DNA from: Rhodospirillales bacterium
Lineage (GTDB): Bacteria > Pseudomonadota > Alphaproteobacteria > Acetobacterales > Acetobacteraceae
Length of the DNA: 64,000 bases
Reading direction: 5' to 3'
Assembly (NCBI GenBank): GCA_025352565.1
Contig: JANXTF010000031.1
Coordinates: 33,659 to 97,658 of the forward strand
Part shown: positions 50,946-59,080 of the stretch, piece by piece
How the letters are laid out: the number at the start of each line of letters is the position of its first letter
Position numbering within the stretch: position 1 is the stretch's first letter
Notes under the pieces: generated by a model
The model's database searches: none
Told to the model about the DNA's origin: nothing
Seen by the model: only the letters and a program-made list of their open reading frames with translations
Position numbers and translations under genes: made by a program

Positions 50946-52040
50946 ATGGATCGTCGCTCATTCGGTTTGCTCGGATTGTCGTTGACAGGCCTGTCGATCG
51001 CCGGGTCCGGCCGGGCCTTTGCCGCGGACAAACCCTTGAAGAAGGTGCGGATCGCGGTCAGCACGACGGTGCTGAACGTCGGCTATCCCATGCTGACCCT
51101 GCCGCTTACCCTTGGCTACTGGAAGGACGAGGGCTTCGATGTCGAGCTGATTCCGGTCGGCGCCTCGTTGCAGTCGATCCAACAGATGGTAGGCGGCAAC
51201 GCCGAGTTCGGTGAGGTCAATGCCAGCGTCATCATCCAGGCCAATACCAAGAACGACCTGCCGGTGCGCATCGCCATGGGCAACGGCGTCATCGACTGGT
51301 CGGTGGCGGTGGACGCCGCCGGCCCAATCGCGTCTGCCAAGGACCTGAAGGGCAAGACGATCGGCGTGTTCAGCCTTGCGACCGGCGGGATCGCCTATTT
51401 CAACAGCTTATTACGCAGCAACGGCCTCGATCCCGCCAGGGACGTGGAGGTCATCCCGCTCGGCCTCGGCGCCCCGCCGGTCGAGGCCATGCGCTCCGGC
51501 AAGGTGCATGGGCTGCTGTACTGGGCCTCGGCCATTGCCGCCTTCGAGAATGCCGGCCTCAAGCTGCGCAAGTTGGTCGGCGAGGACTGGCGGCAGTACC
51601 CCGACTACACGCTGGCCGTGATGCAGGCCACGGTGGACGCGAACCCGGACATGGTGGTCGGCATCGCCCGCGGCATGGCCAAGGCGACCGTGTACGCGCT
51701 CGCCAACCGGGACTGCGCCCGCCAGCTGCATTGGGCGCGCTATCCCGCCACAAAGCCGACCGGCGCCGACCCGGCGACCCTCGTGCAATGGGACCTCAAT
51801 ACCCAGCAGGCGCAGCTCGACAGTCTGAAGGACGGCTTCGCCCTCAACGGCGGCAAGCTCTGGGGCAATGCCGACCCAGTCGCCTATGACCGCCTGGTGA
51901 AATTCATGGTGGACACCAGACAGATCGACAAGACGGTTGCGGCGCAGTCCATGATGCCGAAGATCCCCGGCTACTTCGAGAAGGTCGGCGGCTTCGATGT
52001 GGCGGCCGTGCAGGCGGCGGCCGCGTCCTGCAAATCCTGA
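50946..52040 (+). CDS. ABC transporter substrate-binding protein (NMT1/TauA type), Tat signal
   Basis: 364 aa. The N-terminus MDRRSFGLLGLSLTGLSIAG carries a twin-arginine motif and a signal region ending near AFAA. The mature domain (KVRIAVSTTVLNVGYPML, GYWKDEGFDVELIPV, GNAEFGEVNASVIIQ) is NMT1/SsuA-like. ATG 50946 follows AGGAG. Related proteins bind sulfonates, nitrate, riboflavin or thiamin-pyrimidine precursors; the downstream oxygenase and deaminase suggest a nucleobase-like ligand (inference). Its stop overlaps the ATPase gene start by one base. Confidence 0.9.
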   Translation: MDRRSFGLLGLSLTGLSIAGSGRAFAADKPLKKVRIAVSTTVLNVGYPMLTLPLTLGYWKDEGFDVELIPVGASLQSIQQMVGGNAEFGEVNASVIIQANTKNDLPVRIAMGNGVIDWSVAVDAAGPIASAKDLKGKTIGVFSLATGGIAYFNSLLRSNGLDPARDVEVIPLGLGAPPVEAMRSGKVHGLLYWASAIAAFENAGLKLRKLVGEDWRQYPDYTLAVMQATVDANPDMVVGIARGMAKATVYALANRDCARQLHWARYPATKPTGADPATLVQWDLNTQQAQLDSLKDGFALNGGKLWGNADPVAYDRLVKFMVDTRQIDKTVAAQSMMPKIPGYFEKVGGFDVAAVQAAAASCKS

Positions 52041-52825
52041 TGCCGCAGGACGGCGCCTTCCTGCGCATCCACCAGGTTGCCAAGACCTACACGGCCCGGG
52101 ACGGCAGCAGCATACAGGCGCTGCGCGCCATCGACCTGGATATTGGCGAGGGCGAGTTCGTCACGCTGCTCGGGCCCAGCGGATGCGGCAAGAGCACCTT
52201 GCTGAAGATCCTGGCCGGGCTGCTGCCACGTTCGGCGGGGGAGGTAACGGTTCAGGGCCGGTCGCTGGCCGGGCCCAGCCGAGCGCTGGGCGTGGTGTTC
52301 CAGGCGCCGGTTCTACTGCCCTGGCTCACCATCCTCGAAAATGTGCTGGTGCCCGCGAAGGTGCAGCGGATCGATCCCCCACTGGCCGCTGCCCGCGCCC
52401 GCGAGTTGCTGGCGATGACGGAGCTGACCGGGTTCGAGAACAGGTATCCGTTCGAACTCTCCGGCGGCATGCAGCAGCGGGTCGGCATCTGCCGCGCCCT
52501 GGTGCACGACCCGGCCATCCTGCTGATGGATGAGCCATTTGGCGCCCTCGATGCGATGACGCGGGAAACCATGAACGAGGAGCTCCAACGCATCTGGCAG
52601 GAGCGGCGCAAGACGGTGCTGCTGGTGACGCACAGCATCCCCGAAGCCATATACCTCGCCGACCGCGTCGTGGTCATGGCGCCGCGCCCCGGCCATATCG
52701 TCGAGGTGCTGCCGGTGGACCTACCCCGCCCCCGCACGCTGGAGATGCAGAACACGCCGGAGTTCGGCCGCTACGTCAGTCATCTTCGCGGGCATTTCCG
52801 CGCCGGCGGGATGCTGACGGCGTGA
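52040..52825 (+). CDS. ABC transporter ATP-binding protein (NitT/TauT family)
   Basis: 261 aa. Walker A LLGPSGCGKSTLLKIL, Q-loop VVFQAPVLLPWLT, signature ELSGGMQQRVGICRAL, Walker B ILLMDEPFGALDAMTR, and H-loop LVTHSIPEAI. TGATG overlaps connect it to the SBP before it and the permease after it. Energises the importer of the same operon. Confidence 0.93.
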   Translation: MPQDGAFLRIHQVAKTYTARDGSSIQALRAIDLDIGEGEFVTLLGPSGCGKSTLLKILAGLLPRSAGEVTVQGRSLAGPSRALGVVFQAPVLLPWLTILENVLVPAKVQRIDPPLAAARARELLAMTELTGFENRYPFELSGGMQQRVGICRALVHDPAILLMDEPFGALDAMTRETMNEELQRIWQERRKTVLLVTHSIPEAIYLADRVVVMAPRPGHIVEVLPVDLPRPRTLEMQNTPEFGRYVSHLRGHFRAGGMLTA

Positions 52826-53616
52826 TGGGCCGAGGTTCGTCACTGCTGGCCGGTGCGGTGTTGCCCGCCCTGATGGCGGCACTGGTGTTCGGCGGCTGGG
52901 AGGCGGCGGTCTGGTTCTTCGCTGTTCCGAAGATCGTGTTGCCGCCGCCCTCCGCCATCGTGCTGGCCCTGATCGAGGCCCTGGGATCGAGCGAGTTCCA
53001 CTGGAACCTGCTCATCACGCTGTGGGAGATCGTCGCCGGCTTCGCGCTGGGCGCACTGGGCGGGCTGCTGCTGGGCTTCCTGGTCGCCCTCTCCCCGTTG
53101 GCCGAGCGCCTGGTCTATCCCTACATCGTGGCGTTCCAGACGCTGCCGAAGGTCGCGGTGGCGCCGATTATCGTCATCTGGTTCGGCTACGGGCTCAGCT
53201 CCAAGATCATCATCACCGCGACCATCGCCTTCTTCCCATTGCTGGCCAATACCATCATGGGGCTGCGCGCCGCGCCCGCGGACCAGATCGAGATGCTGGT
53301 CTCCTGCACCGCCACGCGCTGGCAAGTGTTCCGCATGGTGCGGCTGATGGCGGCGCTGCCCTACATCTTCGTGGGGCTGGACGTCGCCATCGTGCTGTCG
53401 GTGATCGGCGCCATCGTCGGCGAGTTCGTCGGCGCCAAGGCCGGGCTCGGCTTCATGCTGATGCAGAAGAACTTCAACTTCGACATGGCGGGCACCTTTG
53501 CCATCCTCGTCGTACTGTCGTTAATCGGCGTGGCGCTCCACGCCATCGTGCAGACGGTGCAGCGCCGGGTCATCTTCTGGATGAACATCCGCGGCGACCG
53601 TCCCGTTTCCCTTTGA
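52825..53616 (+). CDS. ABC transporter permease (NitT/TauT/SsuC family)
   Basis: 263 aa, about six transmembrane helices. SsuC-type marks: PKVAVAPIIVIWFGYGLSSK, ADQIEMLVSCTATRWQVFRM (EAA loop) and GEFVGAKAGLGFMLMQ. ATG 52825 overlaps the ATPase stop by one base; a GTG three bases earlier is also possible. The 2OG oxygenase gene follows after 25 bp with its own ribosome site. Confidence 0.92.
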   Translation: MGRGSSLLAGAVLPALMAALVFGGWEAAVWFFAVPKIVLPPPSAIVLALIEALGSSEFHWNLLITLWEIVAGFALGALGGLLLGFLVALSPLAERLVYPYIVAFQTLPKVAVAPIIVIWFGYGLSSKIIITATIAFFPLLANTIMGLRAAPADQIEMLVSCTATRWQVFRMVRLMAALPYIFVGLDVAIVLSVIGAIVGEFVGAKAGLGFMLMQKNFNFDMAGTFAILVVLSLIGVALHAIVQTVQRRVIFWMNIRGDRPVSL

Positions 53617-53641
53617 ACCCAACTTTGCCGGAGAAGCAGCC

Positions 53642-54619
53642 ATGTCCACCGCACCCCGCGCCGCCACTGCCGACGAGGTTCCGATCCTGGACCTCACCGC
53701 GCTCAACCAGGGCGGCGAACTGGGCCCGCTCGCGGAGCAACTGCGGCAGGCCTGCCTGTCCACCGGGTTCTTCTACGTCCGCAACCACGGCATCCCGCAG
53801 GACGTGTTCGACGGCGTGTTCGCTGCCACGAAGCGCTATTTCGACCTGCCGGAGGCGCAGAGGCTCGAGCACCGGATGGATGATCGCTTTCGCCGTGGCT
53901 TCATGCCGCAGGGCATCAACCAGCACCCGGGCTTCGCGCCGGACCTGAAGGAGAGTTACGAGATCGGCGTCGACCTGCCGCTCGACCACCCTTCCGTGGC
54001 CGCCGGGCTGCCGCTGCACGGCCCCAATCGCTGGCCCGCCGAGTGCCCCTGGCTGAAGGACACCGCGGAAGCCTACTTCGCCGAGGCCATGGCGCTGGGC
54101 CATCGTCTGACGCGCGTCTTCGCTGTCAGCCTGGGCATGCCGGCAGACCATTTCCTGCAATGGACGACCAATCCCATGGTGCAGATGCGCCTGTTCCACT
54201 ACCCGCCACAGCCGCCTGTGGTGGACGAGAAGACCTTCGGTGTGGCGCCGCACACGGATTACGGCATGATTACTCTGCTGTCGCAGGACCCGATCGGCGG
54301 GCTCGAATTGCAGAAGCGCGACGGCGAGTGGATCAGCGCGCCGTTCATCCCCGGTACCCTCGTCGTCAACCTGGGCGACCTGTTCCAGCGCTGGACCAAC
54401 GACCTGTATCGCTCGAACCTGCATCGCGTGGTCAACCGCACGGGCAGGGAACGCTTCTCCATCCCGATGTTCTTCAACCTGGACTACGCCGCCCCGGTCG
54501 CCTGCCTTCCCAGTTGCCAGTCCGCGGAGAACCCACCGAAATACGAGCCGATCACGGCCGGCGACTACCTGCTCAGCCGCTTCCGCACGGTGCAGAAGTA
54601 TCGCGACGCCGCGGCTTGA
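53642..54619 (+). CDS. 2-oxoglutarate/Fe(II)-dependent oxygenase (isopenicillin N synthase family)
   Basis: 325 aa. N-terminal DIOX_N domain (VPILDLTALN, GFFYVRNHGIP). The 2OG-FeII_Oxy domain has the iron triad His/Asp in APHTDYGMITLL and the distal His in LHRVVNRTGRERFSIPMFF, where the Arg of RFS binds 2-oxoglutarate. GGAG lies at 53630-53633. Family members hydroxylate or N-demethylate small molecules, including xanthine and gibberellins. Between an importer and a deaminase, it likely acts on the imported compound. Confidence 0.9.
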   Translation: MSTAPRAATADEVPILDLTALNQGGELGPLAEQLRQACLSTGFFYVRNHGIPQDVFDGVFAATKRYFDLPEAQRLEHRMDDRFRRGFMPQGINQHPGFAPDLKESYEIGVDLPLDHPSVAAGLPLHGPNRWPAECPWLKDTAEAYFAEAMALGHRLTRVFAVSLGMPADHFLQWTTNPMVQMRLFHYPPQPPVVDEKTFGVAPHTDYGMITLLSQDPIGGLELQKRDGEWISAPFIPGTLVVNLGDLFQRWTNDLYRSNLHRVVNRTGRERFSIPMFFNLDYAAPVACLPSCQSAENPPKYEPITAGDYLLSRFRTVQKYRDAAA

Positions 54620-54644
54620 CCAGACAGCACCGGCCCCCGCGCGC

Positions 54645-54722
54645 GTGACCCTGCCAGCCAAAGCCACGGTGCGGGAGATCGCCTTGGCAGCCGGCGTCTC
54701 CATCGCCACCGTCTCGCGCGTG
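54645..54722 (+). pseudogene. N-terminal stub of a LacI-family repressor
   Basis: GTG 54645 opens a frame reading ATVREIALAAGVSIATVSRV, the classical LacI helix-turn-helix. Similarity ends at SRV, where the family continues with LN and the hinge; here PPPRATLPMD follows and runs toward the deaminase start. About 300 codons of effector domain are missing. It is presumably the relic of the operon's own regulator. Confidence 0.7.
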
Positions 54723-54760
54723 CCGCCGCCCCGAGCCACCTTACCAATGGATCATCGCCG

Positions 54761-55777
54761 ATGTTCGACGCACCCATCACGCCCTTCATCGCCGCCCTGC
54801 CTAAGGCCGAGCTACACATGCACCTGGAAGGTTCGCTGGAACCCGAGACGATCATGGAACTGGCCCGGCGCAACGGCGTCCGCATCCCCTATGCCAGCGC
54901 CACGGAACTTCGGGCCGCCTACGACTTCACCGACCTGCAATCCTTCCTCGACCTGTTCTATCTCGGCCTGACCGTGCTGCGGACCGGAGAGGATTTCTAC
55001 GCCATGACAAAGGCTTACCTGGACCGCGCGGCGCAGGACAACGTGCGCCATGCCGAGGTATTCATCAGTCCGCAGGCCCATCTGCGCCGTGGCATCGCGA
55101 TCGCCCCGTTAATGGACAACATCCTGCAAGCCTTCGACGACGTGGTTGCCGAGCGCGGCATGACCGGCGGCGTGATCGTAGGCATCCAGCGCCAGTTCGA
55201 CGAGGAGGACGCCCTCTCCATGTTGAACACGCTCCAACCGTGGCGGGACAGGATCATCGGCCTGGGTACGGGTGGGCCGGAGAAAGGCAATCGGCCCGCC
55301 AAGTTCCGTCGCGCCTATGCCAAGGCCCGCCACGATCTTGGCTGGCGCACCACGATCCATGCGGGAGAGGAGGGCGGCGCCGACTTCGTGTGCGAGGCGC
55401 TGGATATTTTGCAGGTCGACCGCATCGACCACGGCGTGCAGGCCGAGGCGGACCCGGACCTCATGCGCCGCTTGGCCGATACCGGGATGCCACTGACCGT
55501 TTGCCCCTGCTCCAACATCATGCTGCGGGTATTCCCAACGATGCAGGCGCACAATATCCGCCGACTGCACGAGGCCGGGTTGTGCATCACGGTGAACTCG
55601 GACGATCCGTCGTATTTCGGCGGCTACATGAATGAGAACTTCGCCGCCATCCAACAAGCGCTCGGCTTCTCCGACGCCGAGTTGTGGCAGCTGGCGCGGA
55701 ATGGCTTCACCAGCGCCTTCATGGCTGAGGCTGACCGCGATCGCCACCTGGCGGAGCTGGACAAGATAACCCCATAA
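54761..55777 (+). CDS. add: Adenosine/adenine deaminase
   Basis: 338 aa zinc hydrolase of the amidohydrolase superfamily. Metal and catalytic motifs: ELHMHLEGSLEPE, the His/Glu in TTIHAGEEGG, VDRIDHGVQ, and TVNSDDPSYFGGY. The FLDLFYLGLTVLRTGEDF and QDNVRHAEVFISPQAHLRRG segments and the short length fit the proteobacterial subgroup that includes adenine deaminases (Add-like). The base or nucleoside preference cannot be fixed. ATG 54761 follows the LacI stub; probably part of the ABC/oxygenase operon. Confidence 0.88.
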   Translation: MFDAPITPFIAALPKAELHMHLEGSLEPETIMELARRNGVRIPYASATELRAAYDFTDLQSFLDLFYLGLTVLRTGEDFYAMTKAYLDRAAQDNVRHAEVFISPQAHLRRGIAIAPLMDNILQAFDDVVAERGMTGGVIVGIQRQFDEEDALSMLNTLQPWRDRIIGLGTGGPEKGNRPAKFRRAYAKARHDLGWRTTIHAGEEGGADFVCEALDILQVDRIDHGVQAEADPDLMRRLADTGMPLTVCPCSNIMLRVFPTMQAHNIRRLHEAGLCITVNSDDPSYFGGYMNENFAAIQQALGFSDAELWQLARNGFTSAFMAEADRDRHLAELDKITP

Positions 55778-55829
55778 AACGGGCAGAACAGCACGGCAGG
55801 CGGCACGAACCGACGACCCACCGCTGTGG

Positions 55830-56642
55830 TCAGCCCTGCCGGTGTCCGTAGATTTCGAGTGTGCGGGCCTTTGCTCTCCAGGGGCGTGCGTATCTGAGCG
55901 CGATCTCGAACTGGGCTGCGGCGGCGGCGAGCGGGCTGAGAACCAGATCGGCACGGCCGGGCGTACCTTCTGAGATAACGCTGCCATCTGGTCCGATGAC
56001 CATGCTGGGCAGGTCGCTGCTGCACTGGGCCGGAACGGCGACGCTGACCCAGTAGCAGTTCGTGGCTGCATGCGCGCACGCCATCAGGCGATGAACTGGA
56101 TCTCCGGAGTAGGTGGAGAGCAGCACGCAATCGACCCGAAGCTGTTCGTATTCCGCGAACAACTCGGGGAAGCATACCTCGATGCACAAAGCACACCCGA
56201 ATCGAATCCCGTCTACCTCGAATGTCACAGGATCAGAGCCAGGCGTGTACCAGGACGTCACTTCTGTATGGGAGCAGAAACGCTTGCTGTAACGCGCCAC
56301 CACTATGCCCTGGTCCGATATGACGTAGGGGCTGTTCTGGGGCCAGGCTGGTTCCGCGAGATGGTGATTGCATCCAACGACCACCCACAATCCAAGCTTG
56401 GCCGCCAGGTCGGCGATATGCGCCAGTTCTTCCTGGACGGCGGTTCAGTTCACGTCCTGCCACGACTTCACTTGCGATTTGATGTAGCCGGAAAGCGCGC
56501 CTTCGGCGAAATGCACGAAACGGGCCTTCGACGCCGCTGCTTGTTCCATGGCCGCACGGATATGCCGGCCGTTCTGCCGGACATCGCGGGTAATCATTGT
56601 CTGGGCGCCGGCGATCAACATTGGCTGTCCGGCTCCGTTCAA
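55830..56642 (-). pseudogene. Carbon-nitrogen hydrolase (nitrilase superfamily) with in-frame stop
   Basis: The upstream part (MLIAGAQTMITRDVRQNG, HFAEGALSGY with the catalytic Glu) and the downstream part (ARYSKRF with the Lys; GCALCIEVCFPELF with the Cys) are in one frame, split by a single TGA at 56447-56445. Context is WQDVN-stop-TAVQEEL, where a Trp codon (TGG) is expected. Everything else of a ~270-aa nitrilase is intact and in order. A one-base nonsense change (or a sequencing error) explains it. Substrate unknown. It is convergent with the deaminase gene. Confidence 0.75.
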
Positions 56643-56745
56643 CGAAATGCGGCTTCAGCTTGACAGGCGCAGCCGCGCACTTCTACCGATGAATAACGAA
56701 CAAGGCGTGCGGCATCGATCCGGAAGCGCCGAGGGAGAGTGTCCG

Positions 56746-57010
56746 ATGTATCGGACGCGCGAGACACTGGTCGAATTCGCACGCGGCGCCGAACTGGGCG
56801 GGCTTCCCACCCGTGCGATCCAGGCAGCGACGTTCCGGTATCTTGACAGCGTCGGATGCGCTTGCCTGTGACCGAAGACGATTTCAGCGCGAAGCTCCTG
56901 ACGATGGCGCCAATGGTCCTCTCGCAAAGGGATGCCGTCCGCATGCCCGGCCTGCTGCGCAGTCGGCGAACTTTCGACCTTGGAAGGTTTGACAGCGCTG
57001 TTCCGAAAGT
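56746..57010 (+). pseudogene. MmgE/PrpD family gene reduced to its two ends
   Basis: ATG 56746 (after GAGGGAGAG) opens TRETLVEFARGAELGGLP and ATFRYLDSVGCAC, the N-terminus of MmgE/PrpD (2-methylcitrate dehydratase-like) proteins. At about 56868 the similarity jumps to the C-terminal region in another frame: VTEDDFSAKLLTMAPMVLS, then VGELSTLEGLTALF after a further shift. About 370 central residues are missing. A large internal deletion is the simplest cause. Confidence 0.65.
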
Positions 57011-57016
57011 GGGGAG

Positions 57017-57208
57017 CGGTCCAGTACCGTCGTCGGTTTCCGCATCCTCGAGATCTACACGAACGGATCGATCGCACGGCTGGCCGTCGTGGCGACCGCC
57101 TTGACCGGCATCTCGTCCATCGTCCTGATCCTGTCACTGGCTCTATCGCGCCGCTGGTCGAGGTGGACCCGGTCATCGGTGCGCTCGGTCCATTTGAACC
57201 CGGCATAA
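57017..57208 (+). pseudogene. C-terminal remnant of an iron-type ABC permease
   Basis: About 63 codons: STVVGFRILEIYTNGSIARL, then a last transmembrane helix ALTGISSIVLILSLALSRRW and a stop at 57206-57208. This ending, just before a Fe(3+)/2-aminoethylphosphonate-type ATPase gene, fits the FbpB permease family. The rest of the ~550-aa permease is lost; the fragment abuts the MmgE/PrpD remnant. Confidence 0.55.
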
Positions 57209-57209
57209 A

Positions 57210-57923
57210 ATGGTATCATCGACGACTATTGCCGGATGCGAGGGCGCGGGAGTTCCTGCTCTCAGGATCAACGGCCTATCCAAACACGTCCATCGCTCGA
57301 ATGGCGGGCTCGTCAAAGCCGTCGACGATGTCTCGCTCGAAGTCATTCCGGGGGAATTCGTTGTGCTGCTCGGACCGAGCGGATGCGGCAAGACGACCCT
57401 GCTTCGGTGCATCGCCGGCCTCGAGCATGCCAGCGTTGGAAACATCGAGATCGGCGGCGGACAGCAGCAGCGGGCGGCCCTGGCCCGCGCGCTTATCGCC
57501 GGCAATGGGCTTATCCTGTTCGACGAGCCGCGTTCCAACGTCGATGCCAAGGTGCGGGACCAGCTTCGCCAGGAACTGGTGACCATGCAGCATAAGCTCG
57601 GTTTTGCCGCAGTGTACGTGACCCACGATCAAGTGGAGGCGATGCAGCTCGCGGACCGGATTGCGGTCTTCGGCGCAGGCAAGGTCAGACCAGTGGCTTC
57701 GCCGCGCGATACGTACCGCCGACCCCTTTCGAGATATGTCGCTAATTTCGTAGGGACCACGAACGAGTTGGCCGGCCGGGTCGCATCGAGGTCAGGCGAC
57801 GAGATCGTCGTCGTCACGGCGTTCGGCCCCATCCGCGGCAGCGCTGGCCATCCGGCGCTCCGCGAAAATGACGAGGTCGTGGCGCTATGGCGGCCGGAAG
57901 ATACCCTTGTGAACGATCTCTAA
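57210..57923 (+). pseudogene. ABC ATPase (Fe3+/polyamine type) with in-frame internal deletion
   Basis: 237 codons open. Walker [21 protein letters not shown] is intact, then GNIEIGGGQQQRAALARALI jumps from the end of the first beta block into the middle of the signature. The Q-loop, the helical domain start and the LSG of LSGGQQQR are missing (about 75 residues). Walker B LILFDEPRSNVDAK, H-loop VTHDQVEAMQLADR and the C-terminal TOBE-like region follow. Both sides share GG, which could have served for recombination. The protein cannot hydrolyse ATP normally. It lies between remnants of its permease and binding protein. Confidence 0.7.
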
Positions 57924-58835
57924 CGCAAGGCGAAGGAAGAAGGTCGCGTCGCGCTCTATTCCACCCTCACCGAACGCAACATCGACCCGCTGACCGCCGC
58001 GTTCAATGGCAAATATCCAGGCATTGCCGTCGAGTACACCCGCCTCAACAGCGGTGGCATCGTCCAGAGGTTTTCAGCGGAGAAACAGGCGAACGCAAGA
58101 ACGGCGGACGTCATCCACCATGCCGCTACCGCATTCCACCTCGACGCACTTAAACGGGGCTGGCTGAGGCCTATCGACGACGCGACCCTCGGCGCGTTTC
58201 CGCGGGACTATGTTCATCCCGAGCTCGGACCCCTGATCGCCCAGCACCTCGTGCTGACGTCGTACAACACGAAGCTGGTTCCCCCTGACCAAGTGCCGAG
58301 GACCTGGGCGGATCTGACCGATCCCAGGTGGCGAGGCAAGATGCTGTTCCTGGACCCGCATTACAGCGAGTACACGGTCATGGTTCTGGGAGGTTTGATC
58401 GATTCAGGCCTCGGCGAAGGCTGGCTGGAAAAGATCCGCGACCAGAAGCTTCGCTATCCGTCAGGCGGGTCCGTGCCAGCCAGCGAATGGCTTGCTGCCG
58501 GGGAGGCAGCAATCTTCCCGTTTAACAATGGCCTGGTGGTCAGGACCGTGATCGACGCGGGCGCGCCCGTCGCGTACACGATCCCCTCTCCGCAAACTGG
58601 ACCCGTTACGACGCTCGGACTGAACGCCGCCCCCGGGAACCCGAACGCCGCCCGGCTGCTGATCCGGTTCATTCTGAGCCAAGAGGGTAGCAAAGCAGTG
58701 TATTCAGCCGATGCAGGGGTGGTCGCGACGCCCTACACGAAGGGTGCGTTCGACGCGGCGTTCCTGCCGCTCGAGCTGAAATATTACGAGTCGGATCAGC
58801 GGAAACGGATCTACGATCTACTCGGGCTGAAGTGA
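57924..58835 (+). pseudogene. Iron(III)-type ABC substrate-binding protein lacking its start
   Basis: In the same frame as the ATPase gene and right after its stop, codons read KAKEEGRVALYSTLTERN, NGKYPGIAVEYTRLNSGG, YNTKLVPPDQVPRTWADLTD and end in KRIYDLLGLK. This is an AfuA/FbpA-type periplasmic binding protein, complete from about residue 40 onward. No start codon, ribosome site or signal peptide precedes it; the first in-frame GTG is 58251. The 5' end was deleted and joined to the ATPase 3' end. Confidence 0.7.
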
Positions 58836-58963
58836 CTTATATCCACTCCACACTCACTACCGCGCCCTGGTCCGGCGGCATTGCCGGCCTGCGAAATTCC
58901 GATCGCCCAGTCGCCAAAGGCTCCCACAAAACCCCATAAAGTCTCGGCCCGCGGGTTCGTTTT

Positions 58964-59080
58964 TCACCGCGGGATGGCCAGCCGCAGCAGCCACGCCACG
59001 CCGCCCACCGCCGCCACGCCCGCCAGGTACAGCCCGACGAACCACGCCAGCCGCCGAAGCCGCGAGGGCGCCTCAGTGAT
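58964..59080 (-). CDS. DUF2474-like small membrane protein after cydB, without a normal start codon
   Basis: A 38-codon frame on the minus strand reads SRLRRLAWFVGLYLAGVAAV then GGVAWLLRLAIPR and stops at TGA 58966-58964. One transmembrane helix with a basic N-terminus and an Arg end is typical of the DUF2474/CydX-like subunits encoded after cydB in alphaproteobacteria. It overlaps the cydB stop, but no ATG, GTG or TTG exists upstream in frame. An ATC at 59080 or a CTG inside would have to serve. A non-canonical start coupled to cydB, or a lost start, are both possible. Confidence 0.6.
   Translation of the reverse strand: MTEAPSRLRRLAWFVGLYLAGVAAVGGVAWLLRLAIPR

Noticed and set aside
56445..56447. 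Selenocysteine codon in the nitrilase
   Set aside because: The position is not catalytic, Trp is expected, and no nearby hairpin or selenium genes support recoding.
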